Notes: generated by a model not told the origin, from the sequence alone. DNA of 64,000 nucleotides from JANJTB01 sp032027125 (GCA_032027125.1 JAVSMQ010000001.1:1140679-1204678), one strand, 5' to 3'; shown: positions 1 through 8,302, counted from the stretch's first letter. Made by a program: numbers and translations.

Positions 1-2
1 AC

Positions 3-752
3 CGTCAATGTCTGACATGCCACAGGCAGTGGAGCCGTCAGACCAACTGCCAGTCCTGTCATATTAATCAGAACTCGCCTGACATACAAAAAACAAAAGA
101 CAGAATCAAGAAAGCAAAACATCCTGATGTGCACGAACCACAGAAAATAGTTTATGAGACTCAGTACGAAGAAGGCAAATTGGTTACATTCTTCCATAAT
201 CAGCATACAAAAACATTCAATATAAAATGTAACACATGCCATCATGAAGAAAATTGTATGAGATGTCATGATTATAATCTCAAAAAGCTGAGAACTGAGA
301 GTAATGCGACTGTAAGAAAAAAAGTGCATCGTACTTTTGAAGACCACCATGCCTCATGTATTAAATGCCATGAAAAAGATGAATGCGGTAAATGTCACCG
401 CAGTTGGGAAATGAAAGAATTCAATCATTTTGCATCAACCGGATTCGACCTTGATATCAGGCATAAAATGCTCCGTTGTACTTCATGTCACAAGCAGGAA
501 GGAACCTACAAAGGACTGTCGAAAAATTGCACATCCTGTCACAGTAATTTTGCACAGGGTAAATTTGACCATCGCAGAATCGGGCTCGAATTAGATGGAA
601 CTCATGCTGATTTAGAGTGCGGTGACTGTCACAAAAACAATAATTTTTCTACAACACCTAAGTGTAACGACTGCCACGAAGATAAATACGTACCTCATAG
701 TCTGCCGGGTAAACGTATTTCGATACTGAAATCTACTGAAGTAAAGAAATAG
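3..752 (+). CDS. Multiheme c-type cytochrome, 5' end cut off by window edge
   Basis: The frame is open to the left edge without a stop, so the gene starts outside the window; the GTG at 129 is an internal codon, not the start. The visible 249 residues hold ten CXXCH heme-attachment motifs (CLTCH and CQSCH before position 129, then CNTCH, CMRCH, CIKCH, CGKCH, CTSCH twice, CGDCH, CNDCH) with many extra His residues available as axial ligands. It would be a periplasmic electron carrier with at least ten hemes. The pattern of His spaced before paired CXXCH motifs resembles cytochrome c3/c7-type families. The partner enzyme is not visible. A strong terminator follows at once, so this is the last gene of its transcript. 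Confidence 0.85.
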   Translation, partial: RQCLTCHRQWSRQTNCQSCHINQNSPDIQKTKDRIKKAKHPDVHEPQKIVYETQYEEGKLVTFFHNQHTKTFNIKCNTCHHEENCMRCHDYNLKKLRTESNATVRKKVHRTFEDHHASCIKCHEKDECGKCHRSWEMKEFNHFASTGFDLDIRHKMLRCTSCHKQEGTYKGLSKNCTSCHSNFAQGKFDHRRIGLELDGTHADLECGDCHKNNNFSTTPKCNDCHEDKYVPHSLPGKRISILKSTEVKK

Positions 753-773
753 TATAAATTCATAATAATTAAT

Positions 774-811
774 AAAACCCCAATCATAATTGATTAATGA
801 TTGGGGTTTTT
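774..811 (+). terminator. Rho-independent terminator after the multiheme cytochrome
   Basis: A perfect 14-bp stem (774-787 pairs with 797-810) has a CCCC/GGGG core and a 9-nt loop, and the right arm runs into a T-rich tail. It lies 21 bases after the stop codon. Confidence 0.9.
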
Positions 812-840
812 ATTTTACTATTGATTGGTATCTGACTATG

Positions 841-890
841 TTGATTTCAAAGAAATAATACCCTTCGAATGAAATCGTTATATCCCCCAC
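841..890. repeat. Degenerate dispersed repeat, inverted partner of 5349-5427
   Basis: The segments TTGATTTCAAAGA (841-853), ATAATACCC (855-863) and AAATCGTTATAT (872-883) recur as reverse complement at 5404-5427 and 5349-5360. The two copies differ by about 44 bases of internal sequence. A G-run further on (1097-1115) resembles the right part of the other copy. This looks like an eroded intergenic element. Confidence 0.5.
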
Positions 891-971
891 TTCCAAAGCA
901 GGACTGATACGTTCTAAATAAATTCAACGAATTTTGTAATTCTTATAATGTAAAACGACACTTTTTGGTTG

Positions 972-1046
972 GTCATGCTGAACGAAGTGAAGTATCCAGG
1001 CTGTTAATTAATGAATACATGGATACTTCGCTCCGCTCAGAATGAC
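972..1046. repeat. Palindromic dispersed repeat, copy A
   Basis: Imperfect 27-bp inverted arms (972-998 and 1020-1046, 23 of 27 pairs) flank a 21-nt loop. The loop and its inner flanks are identical to copy B (26808-26884), and the outer arms vary. About 50 bases to the left (921-971) also resemble the flank of copy C (26889-26939). The form (GTCATxCTGA...TCAGAATGAC arms) is that of REP/MITE-like intergenic repeats. Confidence 0.8.
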
Positions 1047-1230
1047 TCATCGTTGAGTATTTTTCTAAATACAATAAAACGTATCTCCTTTTTTCATAAG
1101 GGGTTAGGGGGGTTTTTAATTTGGCAATATAATCATAATATATTAGCAACGAATAAGTTTTTAAAAAAAACTAATTTGACATTTTTGTCTTTTTCCTTTA
1201 ATTCGGCTGATTAGTCAAACTACTCCTGCT

Positions 1231-1929
1231 TCAGTTTTTCTGTGATGATATTATATCTAAAATAAGCGGTTTATTCTGCAAAGTTACAGATGTACCTTTC
1301 AGCAATATGTTATAGATTTTGTTACTTTCGATATTAATGCCGTTTTTTTCAAGAATTTCATTTCCGTTTGCAGGATTAATCAGTTCTAATTTATATATAC
1401 CCGAATTAATTTTCTTTAAATCCGTAAATGACTTAAATCCAATCAAATCTTCAAAGTTGGACTGTCCGGATAATTTAAAAATAAATTCACCCGAATCAAA
1501 CGAAGTGTGAACAAATCTAAAGTAAGCATCAGTACCTGATGAGCTATTGCTTGTTGTGTCTTTTAAGATAAGAGATTTTGCAGAAAATCGGTAACCGTAG
1601 AAAATAATCGTGTACCAGCCTAATTTATCAAGCTGTACCGGCATATTTACCAGTGAAAGATTAGACTGCTCGTCAATCAACCGCAAATAAGATGAGCCTG
1701 AGTTAATTTTTTGGTAAATATTGGAAGGTTGAGTATATTCAGCTTTTTTCAACAGTGGAATATCATTAGACTCAATTAAAAGGATATCCCTGTCGGCTAT
1801 ACAATTTAAAATCAATGCATTTGTATAATTATCCGGTGATATTATTTTCGGAGTGACAATATCCGGTACACATTCGCATCCCGACATAACAGCAAGAAAA
1901 AAAATAAATATGTAAATTTTTGCTTTCAA
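1231..1929 (-). CDS. Lipoprotein with DUF4397-like repeats
   Basis: The 232-residue product starts with a lipoprotein signal (hydrophobic stretch 5-15, Cys18 after MSG), so it should be anchored in the envelope. Two related beta-rich segments follow, about 35-125 and 130-225. The second contains an AYFRFVHTSFDSG-type start and a later INSGIYKLEL strand, the layout of DUF4397 proteins, which are secreted or lipid-anchored in Bacteroidota and of unknown function. It is divergent from the lipoprotein gene at 2083 with about 150 bases between them, so the two may share a control region. The family assignment is by eye. Confidence 0.7.
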   Translation of the reverse strand: MKAKIYIFIFFLAVMSGCECVPDIVTPKIISPDNYTNALILNCIADRDILLIESNDIPLLKKAEYTQPSNIYQKINSGSSYLRLIDEQSNLSLVNMPVQLDKLGWYTIIFYGYRFSAKSLILKDTTSNSSSGTDAYFRFVHTSFDSGEFIFKLSGQSNFEDLIGFKSFTDLKKINSGIYKLELINPANGNEILEKNGINIESNKIYNILLKGTSVTLQNKPLILDIISSQKN

Positions 1930-2082
1930 TTCAAATCATAAGTTGTAAATAATGTCAAATATAAGTAAAATATCATATAAAAGTGAAATATTTAATAAAA
2001 AAACAAAAAAAAACGACTTTTTTGAAAATATTTTGAGACGTTTTTCATTTTCATGTGTCATTGTAATTGAGAGATGTGTCTT

Positions 2083-3252
2083 ATGTTAAAAAATAAATTA
2101 AATATTGCAATTTTTCAGACACTTTCGGGGAATTTTTCCGAAAGAGGTATTCTTATAATATTATTTGTTTTAATACCTGCGATTTTATTTATTTCTTCTT
2201 GTGATACATGTACAGGTATTGATAAACCGGGAATTAATCCTGAGGATGAAGTTTTCTTTACAGCTTCGCCAACAAACAGTGATTTACCGAATATTTACAG
2301 AACAAATTTTCAGGGTTCCGCCATAGAGAATATTATTTTAAATGGTATGGCATTCTCATCCCCTTCTATCAACGGAAAAATTGCGTTTATAAGAAAGAGT
2401 CCGATTGACGGAAAGAATAATTTATACGTTTCCAAATTGGACGGCAGTGATGCGAAGTTGATTACATCAGATAATGATATTTTCAATGTGTCATATCCCA
2501 TTTTATCACCTGACGGCAAGTATGTTGCTTTCAATGGCGGTAATTCAAGTTTGATATATTATGATAACTCGGCTTCTACATCAATGTTTAATCAAATGAC
2601 CGGCAGATTAACCTTAGGCTGCCAGCCAAGATTTTCAAACGATTCAAAATATCTTGCATTTTTTGAGGGAGACGGCACATCCATACCGGTCACATTGAAA
2701 GTTATTGATGCAAAAAGTGCGGATGAAGTTAAAGTAATTTATTCGAAAATACTCGGGAACGTTAAATTTTCAGACAATAATGAGATAGCTGTTAACTGGT
2801 CTGCAAATTCCAAATCTCTTATATATTCTATTCAAAAAGGCATAAATGATGACATTCATATAATTAATATCGAAAATTCTTCAGAAAGAATAATCTCTGT
2901 TCCAAATTCTGAAATCGGGGGCAGACAGCCTGCGATTTCTCCAAAAGAGGATTTTTTGGCTGTTGCAGGTAATGACGGAAATATTTGGTTGATTTTTATA
3001 GCAACTAACGACCTTAGGTTTTCAAACATTACAAAATCAGAAGGGTTTGAAAGAAATTATCAACCTAAGTGGTCATCTGAAGGTACAAAAATTTTATACA
3101 GCAGTTCATCACAATTTGATACGGAATTTTATTCAACACTTGTTTGTAGTGAACTGCAGTTTGAAGTAGCACTTGCAAGAGCAGTAAAGACATATATAAT
3201 CAGCAGTAATGTTTTTAAAGGATTTTGGAATTACAGGACAGATAACCTTTGA
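2083..3252 (+). CDS. Lipoprotein with TolB-like (PD40) beta-propeller
   Basis: I chose the ATG at 2083 over 2074 because a GAGAG sits 9 bases upstream of it and directly abuts the earlier ATG. The product (389 aa) has a long N-region, a hydrophobic helix (about 23-38) and a lipobox ending at Cys40. The rest contains at least five PD40/WD40-like blades of the form SPDGKYVAF, SNDSKYLAF, SANSKSLIY, SPKEDFLAV and SSEGTKILY. Such propellers bind peptides or other proteins in the periplasm. The gene overlaps the sigma-factor start by four bases (TTGA), so it is probably translationally coupled to it and may sense or modulate that regulatory pair. The last ~30 residues do not look like a propeller blade. 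Confidence 0.75.
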   Translation: MLKNKLNIAIFQTLSGNFSERGILIILFVLIPAILFISSCDTCTGIDKPGINPEDEVFFTASPTNSDLPNIYRTNFQGSAIENIILNGMAFSSPSINGKIAFIRKSPIDGKNNLYVSKLDGSDAKLITSDNDIFNVSYPILSPDGKYVAFNGGNSSLIYYDNSASTSMFNQMTGRLTLGCQPRFSNDSKYLAFFEGDGTSIPVTLKVIDAKSADEVKVIYSKILGNVKFSDNNEIAVNWSANSKSLIYSIQKGINDDIHIINIENSSERIISVPNSEIGGRQPAISPKEDFLAVAGNDGNIWLIFIATNDLRFSNITKSEGFERNYQPKWSSEGTKILYSSSSQFDTEFYSTLVCSELQFEVALARAVKTYIISSNVFKGFWNYRTDNL

Positions 3253-3800
3253 AAAAATTTGCAAAATATAGTGACGAAGAATTAATGACTCTGATGAGTG
3301 TCGGCAGAAAAGAATCAGAGCAGGCTTTTTCCGAGATATATGCAAGGTATTCTCAAAAAATTTATGCTTACTGTTTGAGAGTGTTGGAAAGTGAAGAAGA
3401 TGCTTATGATGTTTTTCAGGATACATTCGTAAAGTTCTACGAAACTTACAAAGGTAATTCAGGTTTGCAGAATATAACCGGAATGTTGATTAGAATTTCA
3501 AGAAATTTATGCCTGAATTATAAGCGAGACAGAAAAAGTGAAATTGAATTTGATGAATTATTAATGCCGGTTGATGATAATTCTTTTGAAGATAAAGAAT
3601 TAGTCGAACTTATCGGAACAGCTTTAAAACAAATTGATTTCGAATTGAGAGAAGTTTTTATACTTAGACTTTACGAAGGATTGTCGTATAGTGAAATCAG
3701 CGAACTTGTAGGGCTTAATCTTTCTACAGTCAAGAACCGCTTCTTTCGTGCAAAGGATAAATTAAAACAAATACTCCAGCCTTATTTGGAGGAGATGTAA
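3249..3800 (+). CDS. ECF-type RNA polymerase sigma factor
   Basis: The 183-residue product has the two domains of group 4 sigma factors: region 2 at about 15-85, with the AYDVFQDTFVKFYE segment that contacts core polymerase and the -10 element, and region 4 at about 120-175, with the helix-turn-helix LSYSEISELVGLNLSTVKNR for the -35 element. The TTG start overlaps the upstream stop codon; an ATG at codon 13 would cut into region 2 less plausibly. It lies 40 bases before the membrane anti-sigma gene, which is the expected partner. The operon may be autoregulated, but I could not define a promoter motif. Confidence 0.92.
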   Translation: MKKFAKYSDEELMTLMSVGRKESEQAFSEIYARYSQKIYAYCLRVLESEEDAYDVFQDTFVKFYETYKGNSGLQNITGMLIRISRNLCLNYKRDRKSEIEFDELLMPVDDNSFEDKELVELIGTALKQIDFELREVFILRLYEGLSYSEISELVGLNLSTVKNRFFRAKDKLKQILQPYLEEM

Positions 3801-3840
3801 AAATGCAAATTATTTTAGTAATATAAATGAAGAGTTATCA

Positions 3841-5163
3841 ATGAGTTATAACAGGTTGATACACGACTACCTCGACGGGGAACTCGACCAAACGAGTGAA
3901 GATGCTCTCTTTGCTCATTTGTCGGGAAGTACTGAATTGAGGTCAGAGTTTAATCAGCAGATTAAACTTCACAATATGGCAGGTATGGATATGAAAAGAA
4001 TAACCGTACCGGCTGAACTGACAGGTGCCGTTTTTTCACATTTAGGGTTCGCTGCTGCAAATTCTTCCGGTGCATTGATGTTTGACACAGCTAATGTTTC
4101 CGGTTCGGGTCTGATGGGTTTTACACGCAGATATTTCGGTTTCATACTTCTTTTATTATTCCTTTTCTCAGCAGGTTCTTCATTATATCTGATGAATGAA
4201 AACAGTGCTTTGAAAGGCTTACTCGGTTCTGTTACATCCGGTAAATCAAATATTCCGGTTATGGAATCCTACGAAAGGAGTCAAATTAATCCATCAAAAG
4301 CCTTTACCGGCTCAGAAGATATTCCTCAGGTATTAAATTCGAGCTCTAATGAAGATATTCAAAAACATAATCAAGGAAACATATCCAATGGTAATTCATA
4401 TACAAGCGGTAAATTAGGAAGTTCAGGCTCTGCAGCAAATCTAATGGCTGATAATAATGAGAATGAAAAGTCAGACATTGCGAATAATGCAGATTTAGGA
4501 CCAAATAATTCATTAAACAGATATTTAGTTATAAATTCAAATCCTTATAGTGCTGATTATAACGAAAATTCTTATTTAAAGAATCGCGTTTCTGCCGGAG
4601 ATAATTCATTTAGAAGTGGTTTCTCGTCCAATTCAGGTATGGATGGTTTTATCTATGACGGTACTAATTTATCTGATTTAAATCTGCCCAAATGGAGTAT
4701 TCAAATAAGGCGAATGAATTCTCATACAAATTATCCGCCAGTTTCGGTTGGAAATGAAAGCAATATATTTAATGATAATTCCTTTTCAGTTTGGTATCAC
4801 TACCTGCCTGATGTTTCTTTTGGTATCGAAACAGGAATTGAACCTATTGCTCAGGAGTTTTCGTATAACAATAGCAACTATTCTCAAACTCCAAATTTCT
4901 TGTGGGCAGGTTTGTCGTTGAGATATAATCCGAATGAACTGCTGTTACCATATACAATGAATCCTTATGGAGCAGGCACAGTTGCATTTACAGCAATTGG
5001 TCCTTTATTGAAATTACAGGGAGGACTAACTTTTAATGTATCAAATCCTTTATCATTTTTCGTAGGAGCGGAATACGGAATGTTGATTTATAATGTAGGA
5101 GGTAATTTATATAGTTCTGGGAAAATAGGGTATACTGGAGGCATCAATATAAATTTGCGTTAA
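3841..5163 (+). CDS. Putative dual-membrane anti-sigma factor: anti-sigma domain, TM helix, linker, beta-barrel domain
   Basis: The 440-residue product is a fusion. Residues 1-60 look like a short cytoplasmic anti-sigma domain, with the typical HDYLDGELDQTSEDALFAHL start but no zinc-binding HxxxCxxC. One transmembrane helix lies at 99-118. A Ser/Asn/Gly-rich, low-complexity linker runs over about 120-280. Residues 282-440 are alternating polar/aromatic beta strands resembling an outer-membrane barrel or porin-like domain. It follows the ECF sigma gene, so it is the likely regulator of that sigma factor. The architecture matches the dual membrane-spanning anti-sigma factors (Dma) reported in Bacteroides, where one protein links the sigma factor to the outer membrane. 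The barrel assignment is by eye and it is short (about 8 strands). Confidence 0.75.
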   Translation: MSYNRLIHDYLDGELDQTSEDALFAHLSGSTELRSEFNQQIKLHNMAGMDMKRITVPAELTGAVFSHLGFAAANSSGALMFDTANVSGSGLMGFTRRYFGFILLLLFLFSAGSSLYLMNENSALKGLLGSVTSGKSNIPVMESYERSQINPSKAFTGSEDIPQVLNSSSNEDIQKHNQGNISNGNSYTSGKLGSSGSAANLMADNNENEKSDIANNADLGPNNSLNRYLVINSNPYSADYNENSYLKNRVSAGDNSFRSGFSSNSGMDGFIYDGTNLSDLNLPKWSIQIRRMNSHTNYPPVSVGNESNIFNDNSFSVWYHYLPDVSFGIETGIEPIAQEFSYNNSNYSQTPNFLWAGLSLRYNPNELLLPYTMNPYGAGTVAFTAIGPLLKLQGGLTFNVSNPLSFFVGAEYGMLIYNVGGNLYSSGKIGYTGGININLR

Positions 5164-5184
5164 ATCAATATTCTTCCGTACAGG

Positions 5185-5237
5185 ACTCTCAACCCAAAAA
5201 ACTTTGTTAAAAAGTTTAAGGTTGAGAGTTTTTTTTT
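5185..5237 (+). terminator. Rho-independent terminator after the sigma/anti-sigma operon
   Basis: A 10-bp stem (5185-5194 with 5220-5229, ACTCTCAACC) encloses an A/T-rich inner stem (AAACTTT with AAAGTTT) and is followed by nine T residues. It begins 22 bases after the stop codon. Confidence 0.88.
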
Positions 5238-5291
5238 GAAAGTATAAATGATTTTGGATATTTATACCAAGTTGCTTTCAGAAGTAAAACA

Positions 5292-5435
5292 AAGGCAAAT
5301 TAACCACTCCTAACCCCTCCTTGGCAAGGAGGGGGACAAGCAATTGATATATAACGATTTGCGTTCCTCCCATTACCATGTGGAGATGTCGCGAAGCGAT
5401 AGAGGGGTATTATATCTTTGAAATCAACTTAGTAT
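5292..5435. repeat. Dispersed repeat with internal GC-rich hairpin
   Basis: It contains a perfect 9-bp hairpin (CCCCTCCTT at 5314-5322, AAGGAGGGG at 5326-5334). The segments at 5349-5360 and 5404-5427 match the reverse complement of 841-883. The remainder of the gap between 5238 and 5574 shows only AT-rich sequence that probably holds the ppk2 promoter; I cannot name its elements. Confidence 0.5.
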
Positions 5436-5574
5436 TAGAGATATCCAAAGTACTTTTTATTTACTTCATAGATAGTAAGTTCAAGTAAAAATATCTTTCC
5501 TCATCTAAAATATTTAACAGTCATATACTTGTTATCAAATTTATTAGGTTTGTTTTAATAACAATAAGTATTTT

Positions 5575-6393
5575 ATGACTGATATACAACTCGAAAAGTA
5601 TCTAATCAAGCCCGGCAATAAAGTGAATCTGAATAAAACAGATGCCAATGAATTTAAAACATACAGCGGAACTAAAGAAACTGCAATAGAAGAAGTCAGG
5701 TTATTAAACCAGCAGCTTGATGAATTACAAAAAACTCAGCATGGCGAAAAAAAGCATAAGATATTAATCGTGTTTCAGGGGATGGATGCAAGCGGTAAGG
5801 ACGGAGCAATCCGGAATGTTTTCCATAGTGTCAATCCGAGCGGAGTTTATGTTGCTCATTTTGGTGCTCCTTCACGTATGGAACTTTCGCACGATTTTTT
5901 GTGGAGAATACACAAAAAAGTACCTGCAAACGGAGAAATGGTCATATTCAACCGAAGTCATTATGAAGATGTTCTGATTGTACGTGTTCAAAATCTAAAA
6001 AACAGCAAGGTGTGGCAGAACAGGTTTGACCATATTGTAAATTTCGAAAAAATGCTGTACGATGAAGGTACAAGTATATTTAAGTTTTATCTGCATATCA
6101 GTAATGACGAGCAAAAAAGAAGGCTGCAGGAGAGAGTTGATAACCCCGATAAACACTGGAAAATTGACCCCAATGATTTCAAAGACCGCCAGCTATGGAA
6201 TGAATACATCGAAGCATACAACGATGTATTAAATCTCACACACCGCAAATGGGCGCCCTGGTATATTATACCATCCAACAAAAAATGGTACCGCGATTTA
6301 ATCATTTCGAATATTCTGGTTAGGGAATTATCAAAAATGAAAATGAAATATCCAAAACCAAAGCAGGATTATTCAGGAATTATAGTTAAATAA
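5575..6393 (+). CDS. ppk2: Polyphosphate kinase 2 family nucleotide phosphotransferase
   Basis: The 272-residue product has the single-domain PPK2 layout: P-loop GMDASGKD (69-76), the FGAPS loop (about 96-100), and the second signature FNRSHYEDVLIVRV (125-138), followed by a helical lid region. It transfers phosphate between polyphosphate and nucleotides in the cytoplasm. The FNRSHYEDV form of the signature, rather than FDRSWYNRAG, suggests the class that can phosphorylate both AMP and ADP from polyphosphate, that is, ATP regeneration. The length is typical for a one-domain PPK2. It stands alone after a gap of repeats and its 3' end overlaps the convergent DUF4286 gene by eight bases. Substrate class is inferred. 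Confidence 0.93.
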   Translation: MTDIQLEKYLIKPGNKVNLNKTDANEFKTYSGTKETAIEEVRLLNQQLDELQKTQHGEKKHKILIVFQGMDASGKDGAIRNVFHSVNPSGVYVAHFGAPSRMELSHDFLWRIHKKVPANGEMVIFNRSHYEDVLIVRVQNLKNSKVWQNRFDHIVNFEKMLYDEGTSIFKFYLHISNDEQKRRLQERVDNPDKHWKIDPNDFKDRQLWNEYIEAYNDVLNLTHRKWAPWYIIPSNKKWYRDLIISNILVRELSKMKMKYPKPKQDYSGIIVK

Positions 6394-6700
6394 AAGATTT
6401 TATAACATTATAGATTCTGCGTTCGGCTACAAATTTTCCATCAAATCGGGCAGCGACATCGTTTCTTAATGAATTGGAAAATTCTTTGAGATATTTATCC
6501 ATTTTAACTGAATCCAGCAAACGATAATCAACTCTGAAACGGACTTTCCCTATCTCCGGTGATTCATTTTCACGCATAAAGACATATCCTGTAAAGCATC
6601 CTGTCTTCATTACATCTATAATATGTTGATTGTTCATAAAATCTACCCATTCCTTCTCAGTTTCATTTTTCAAAGTAATAAATACACTGTATATTACCAT
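6386..6700 (-). CDS. DUF4286 family small protein
   Basis: The 104-residue product begins MVIYSVFITLKNETEKEW and continues with a short alpha/beta fold (HIIDVMKTGCFTGY, then FRVDYRLLD and a C-terminal helix with NDVAARF). This is the pattern of DUF4286, a small ferredoxin-like-fold family common in Bacteroidota with no known role. It has no signal peptide, so it is cytoplasmic. It lies one base downstream of the membrane-protein gene at 6702 in the same direction, suggesting co-transcription, and converges on ppk2 with an eight-base overlap. Confidence 0.8.
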   Translation of the reverse strand: MVIYSVFITLKNETEKEWVDFMNNQHIIDVMKTGCFTGYVFMRENESPEIGKVRFRVDYRLLDSVKMDKYLKEFSNSLRNDVAARFDGKFVAERRIYNVIKSFI

Positions 6701-6701
6701 T

Positions 6702-7688
6702 TCAAAATTCCTTTCTATAATATAATAAAATAATTACGAGATTAATTATTAGCGGTGTCCAAAGCCTGATTTCATAAGTAATTCCGCCACATAAAGATAC
6801 TAATATGTATGGCATGCTGAACAGCAAATAATTTGTAAGAGTTTTCCTGATATCAGATTTTCCGACAAAATAATATACTAAATAAATACTGAAGATACCT
6901 GAGAAAATGCCGAATAAATTTAATGGTGATATTAGATTAAGATGCAATGTAAACTTGTTTAAGAATCCGGAATCAAAACCGAGAAACAGCCTTAAACCAA
7001 AATATGTAATTAGAAAAGCAGCCGCAGGTAATAGAATTTCTTTGACAGATTCAAATATATTTTTCTTTTCAGTGAAATTTAAAGCAAGCATAAATGAAAT
7101 TGCAAGAGCCGATGTTTCGCGGTTAAGTGTAGCCAGTACAATCGTTAACAACATAGCAGACATTAAAAGAATAGATTTTTGACTTTTTTGACTTAGAAAC
7201 AAATATATAATCAAATTGTTAAAGAAAAAGGAAGTATAATCATAAGGTACAAGAACATACTGAAACATTGATACCCCAAGCACATAAAACAAAACTGCAA
7301 GTATAGATTTGTTTATATTACCTACAAAGAAAAACTTGATTGAAATAAGATAAAATATCCAAACTCCCAGAATCGAAAAGACAGAATTGATTATAAAATA
7401 TGAAAAATAAAAACTCAAAGTACCTTTGCTATCCATGAATCGGACATTACGCGAAAGCATATTATCCATCCGGTTAAGACCGGTATGAGACATAATATTA
7501 TCAGTTTCCAATAGTAAATATTTACTTAATATTCTATATTTATAAATTCCTGAGTCATACTGGCTGCTGAAGGTTTCCGTTGAGAATACTCCTTCCGTAT
7601 AACCCGATATGTAACCAAAATGTGTAACAACACTTATAATCAGTGGTAAAAATATAATAATCAGAATAACATTAAGTTTTTGTTTCAT
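6702..7688 (-). CDS. Polytopic membrane protein of unknown function
   Basis: The 328-residue product has about eight hydrophobic helices (near 8-24, 93-115, 122-142, 150-168, 172-192, 215-235, 245-270, 290-322). A long loop between the first and second helices (about 25-90) holds a YDSGIYKYRILSKYLL segment, and there is an LNRETSALAI motif near 190. An NRE-type motif in such a loop is seen in some integral membrane proteins tied to surface glycan assembly, but I cannot assign a family and leave the function open. It is probably co-transcribed with the downstream DUF4286 gene. Confidence 0.7.
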   Translation of the reverse strand: MKQKLNVILIIIFLPLIISVVTHFGYISGYTEGVFSTETFSSQYDSGIYKYRILSKYLLLETDNIMSHTGLNRMDNMLSRNVRFMDSKGTLSFYFSYFIINSVFSILGVWIFYLISIKFFFVGNINKSILAVLFYVLGVSMFQYVLVPYDYTSFFFNNLIIYLFLSQKSQKSILLMSAMLLTIVLATLNRETSALAISFMLALNFTEKKNIFESVKEILLPAAAFLITYFGLRLFLGFDSGFLNKFTLHLNLISPLNLFGIFSGIFSIYLVYYFVGKSDIRKTLTNYLLFSMPYILVSLCGGITYEIRLWTPLIINLVIILLYYRKEF

Positions 7689-7915
7689 AGTTTTTATTGT
7701 TTAGTTAAATACCATTTTTCAAAATCCTTTACAATAAGGAAATTCATTTTTAAGAATAATCTGTATTTTGGTATATATGACTTATCAATTGTAATATTTT
7801 AACTTCACACATCTATCACACAATGCTATAATACTCAAAAGTAAATAATAATTAGCAATTATTATAATTATTATTTGCAAATCGGAATGGGGTTTACCAA
7901 ATGGTTGTTGGTGTA

Positions 7916-7943
7916 TGACATTTTTTCATAAAATGTCATTTTT
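7916..7943 (+). terminator. Orphan terminator-like hairpin
   Basis: A 9-bp stem (TGACATTTT at 7916-7924 with AAAATGTCA at 7930-7938) with a 5-nt loop is followed by five T residues on the plus strand. No intact plus-strand gene precedes it, so it may be left from a deleted gene. Confidence 0.45.
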
Positions 7944-8044
7944 ACAAAAAAAGAATAGGTTGTACCCCACTTTCTTTTAAATAATTTCGGATTATAATAA
8001 TTTAATTTGTTTTTATTTCCAATAAAATATATTTTTATATATTA

Positions 8045-8188
8045 ATGGAAATGAAACAACAACTTTTAAAATCAACGGCTGAAATAAATCTAAAGGAAAT
8101 GGCTGATGATGTTTTACCTTTTTTGTTTTCTCCGTCTGATGCCGGTAGGATTGTGAGTTTTAATCATTATATTTCGCAAGTGTTATAA
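8045..8188 (+). pseudogene. Short open frame, possible 3' remnant of a deleted gene
   Basis: It has 47 codons from ATG 8045 (or 45 from ATG 8051) to TAA. The translation MEMKQQLLKSTAEINLKEMA, then a DDVLPFLFSPSDAGRI-type end, reads like the C-terminal tail of a longer protein. A (V)xPFL(F)xPxDA ending is seen in some AbiEii-type nucleotidyltransferases, but that is only a resemblance. There is no upstream homologous coding sequence in frame and no clear ribosome binding site. Confidence 0.25.
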
Positions 8189-8234
8189 AATATTACAATT
8201 CTATTATCGGTATTCATCTCCGAAAATAAGTAAA

Positions 8235-8282
8235 AATTAGAAGTCCTGCAAAATACAATTAAATTTTGCAGGACTTCTAATT
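8235..8282 (-). terminator. Strong terminator of the ACIII/oxidase cluster
   Basis: A perfect 20-bp stem (8235-8254 with 8263-8282) contains GAAGTCCTGC and has an 8-nt loop. Read on the minus strand it lies 21 bases after the stop of the last gene and is followed by TTTTTACTT. It marks the end of the 15-kb respiratory transcript. Confidence 0.9.
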
Positions 8283-8302
8283 AAAGTAAAAAACTAATAT
8301 TC

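Larger units (their letters stand above)
812..1230. other. Gene-free gap filled by repeat remnants
   Basis: Apart from the repeats listed separately I see nothing functional here. A 67-codon open frame at 1011-1214 runs through one arm of the palindromic repeat and has no recognisable protein features, so I do not call it. The gap separates the terminator of the cytochrome gene from the 3' end of the minus-strand lipoprotein gene. Confidence 0.6.
7689..8234. other. Large AT-rich gap with gene remnants
   Basis: No intact gene is visible. The segment should hold the promoter for the minus-strand membrane protein at its left end. Around 7840-7885 there are AT-only inverted repeats. A hairpin with a T-tail lies at 7916-7943, and a short open frame at 8045-8188. 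The pieces GGGGTTTACCA (7890-7900) and GGTTGTACCCC (7959-7969) form an imperfect inverted pair around the hairpin. Confidence 0.4.

Noticed and set aside
1011..1214. 67-codon open frame on the plus strand
   Set aside because: It runs through the palindromic repeat arm and AT-rich gap sequence, has no ribosome binding site or domain, and the repeat's other copies do not keep the frame.
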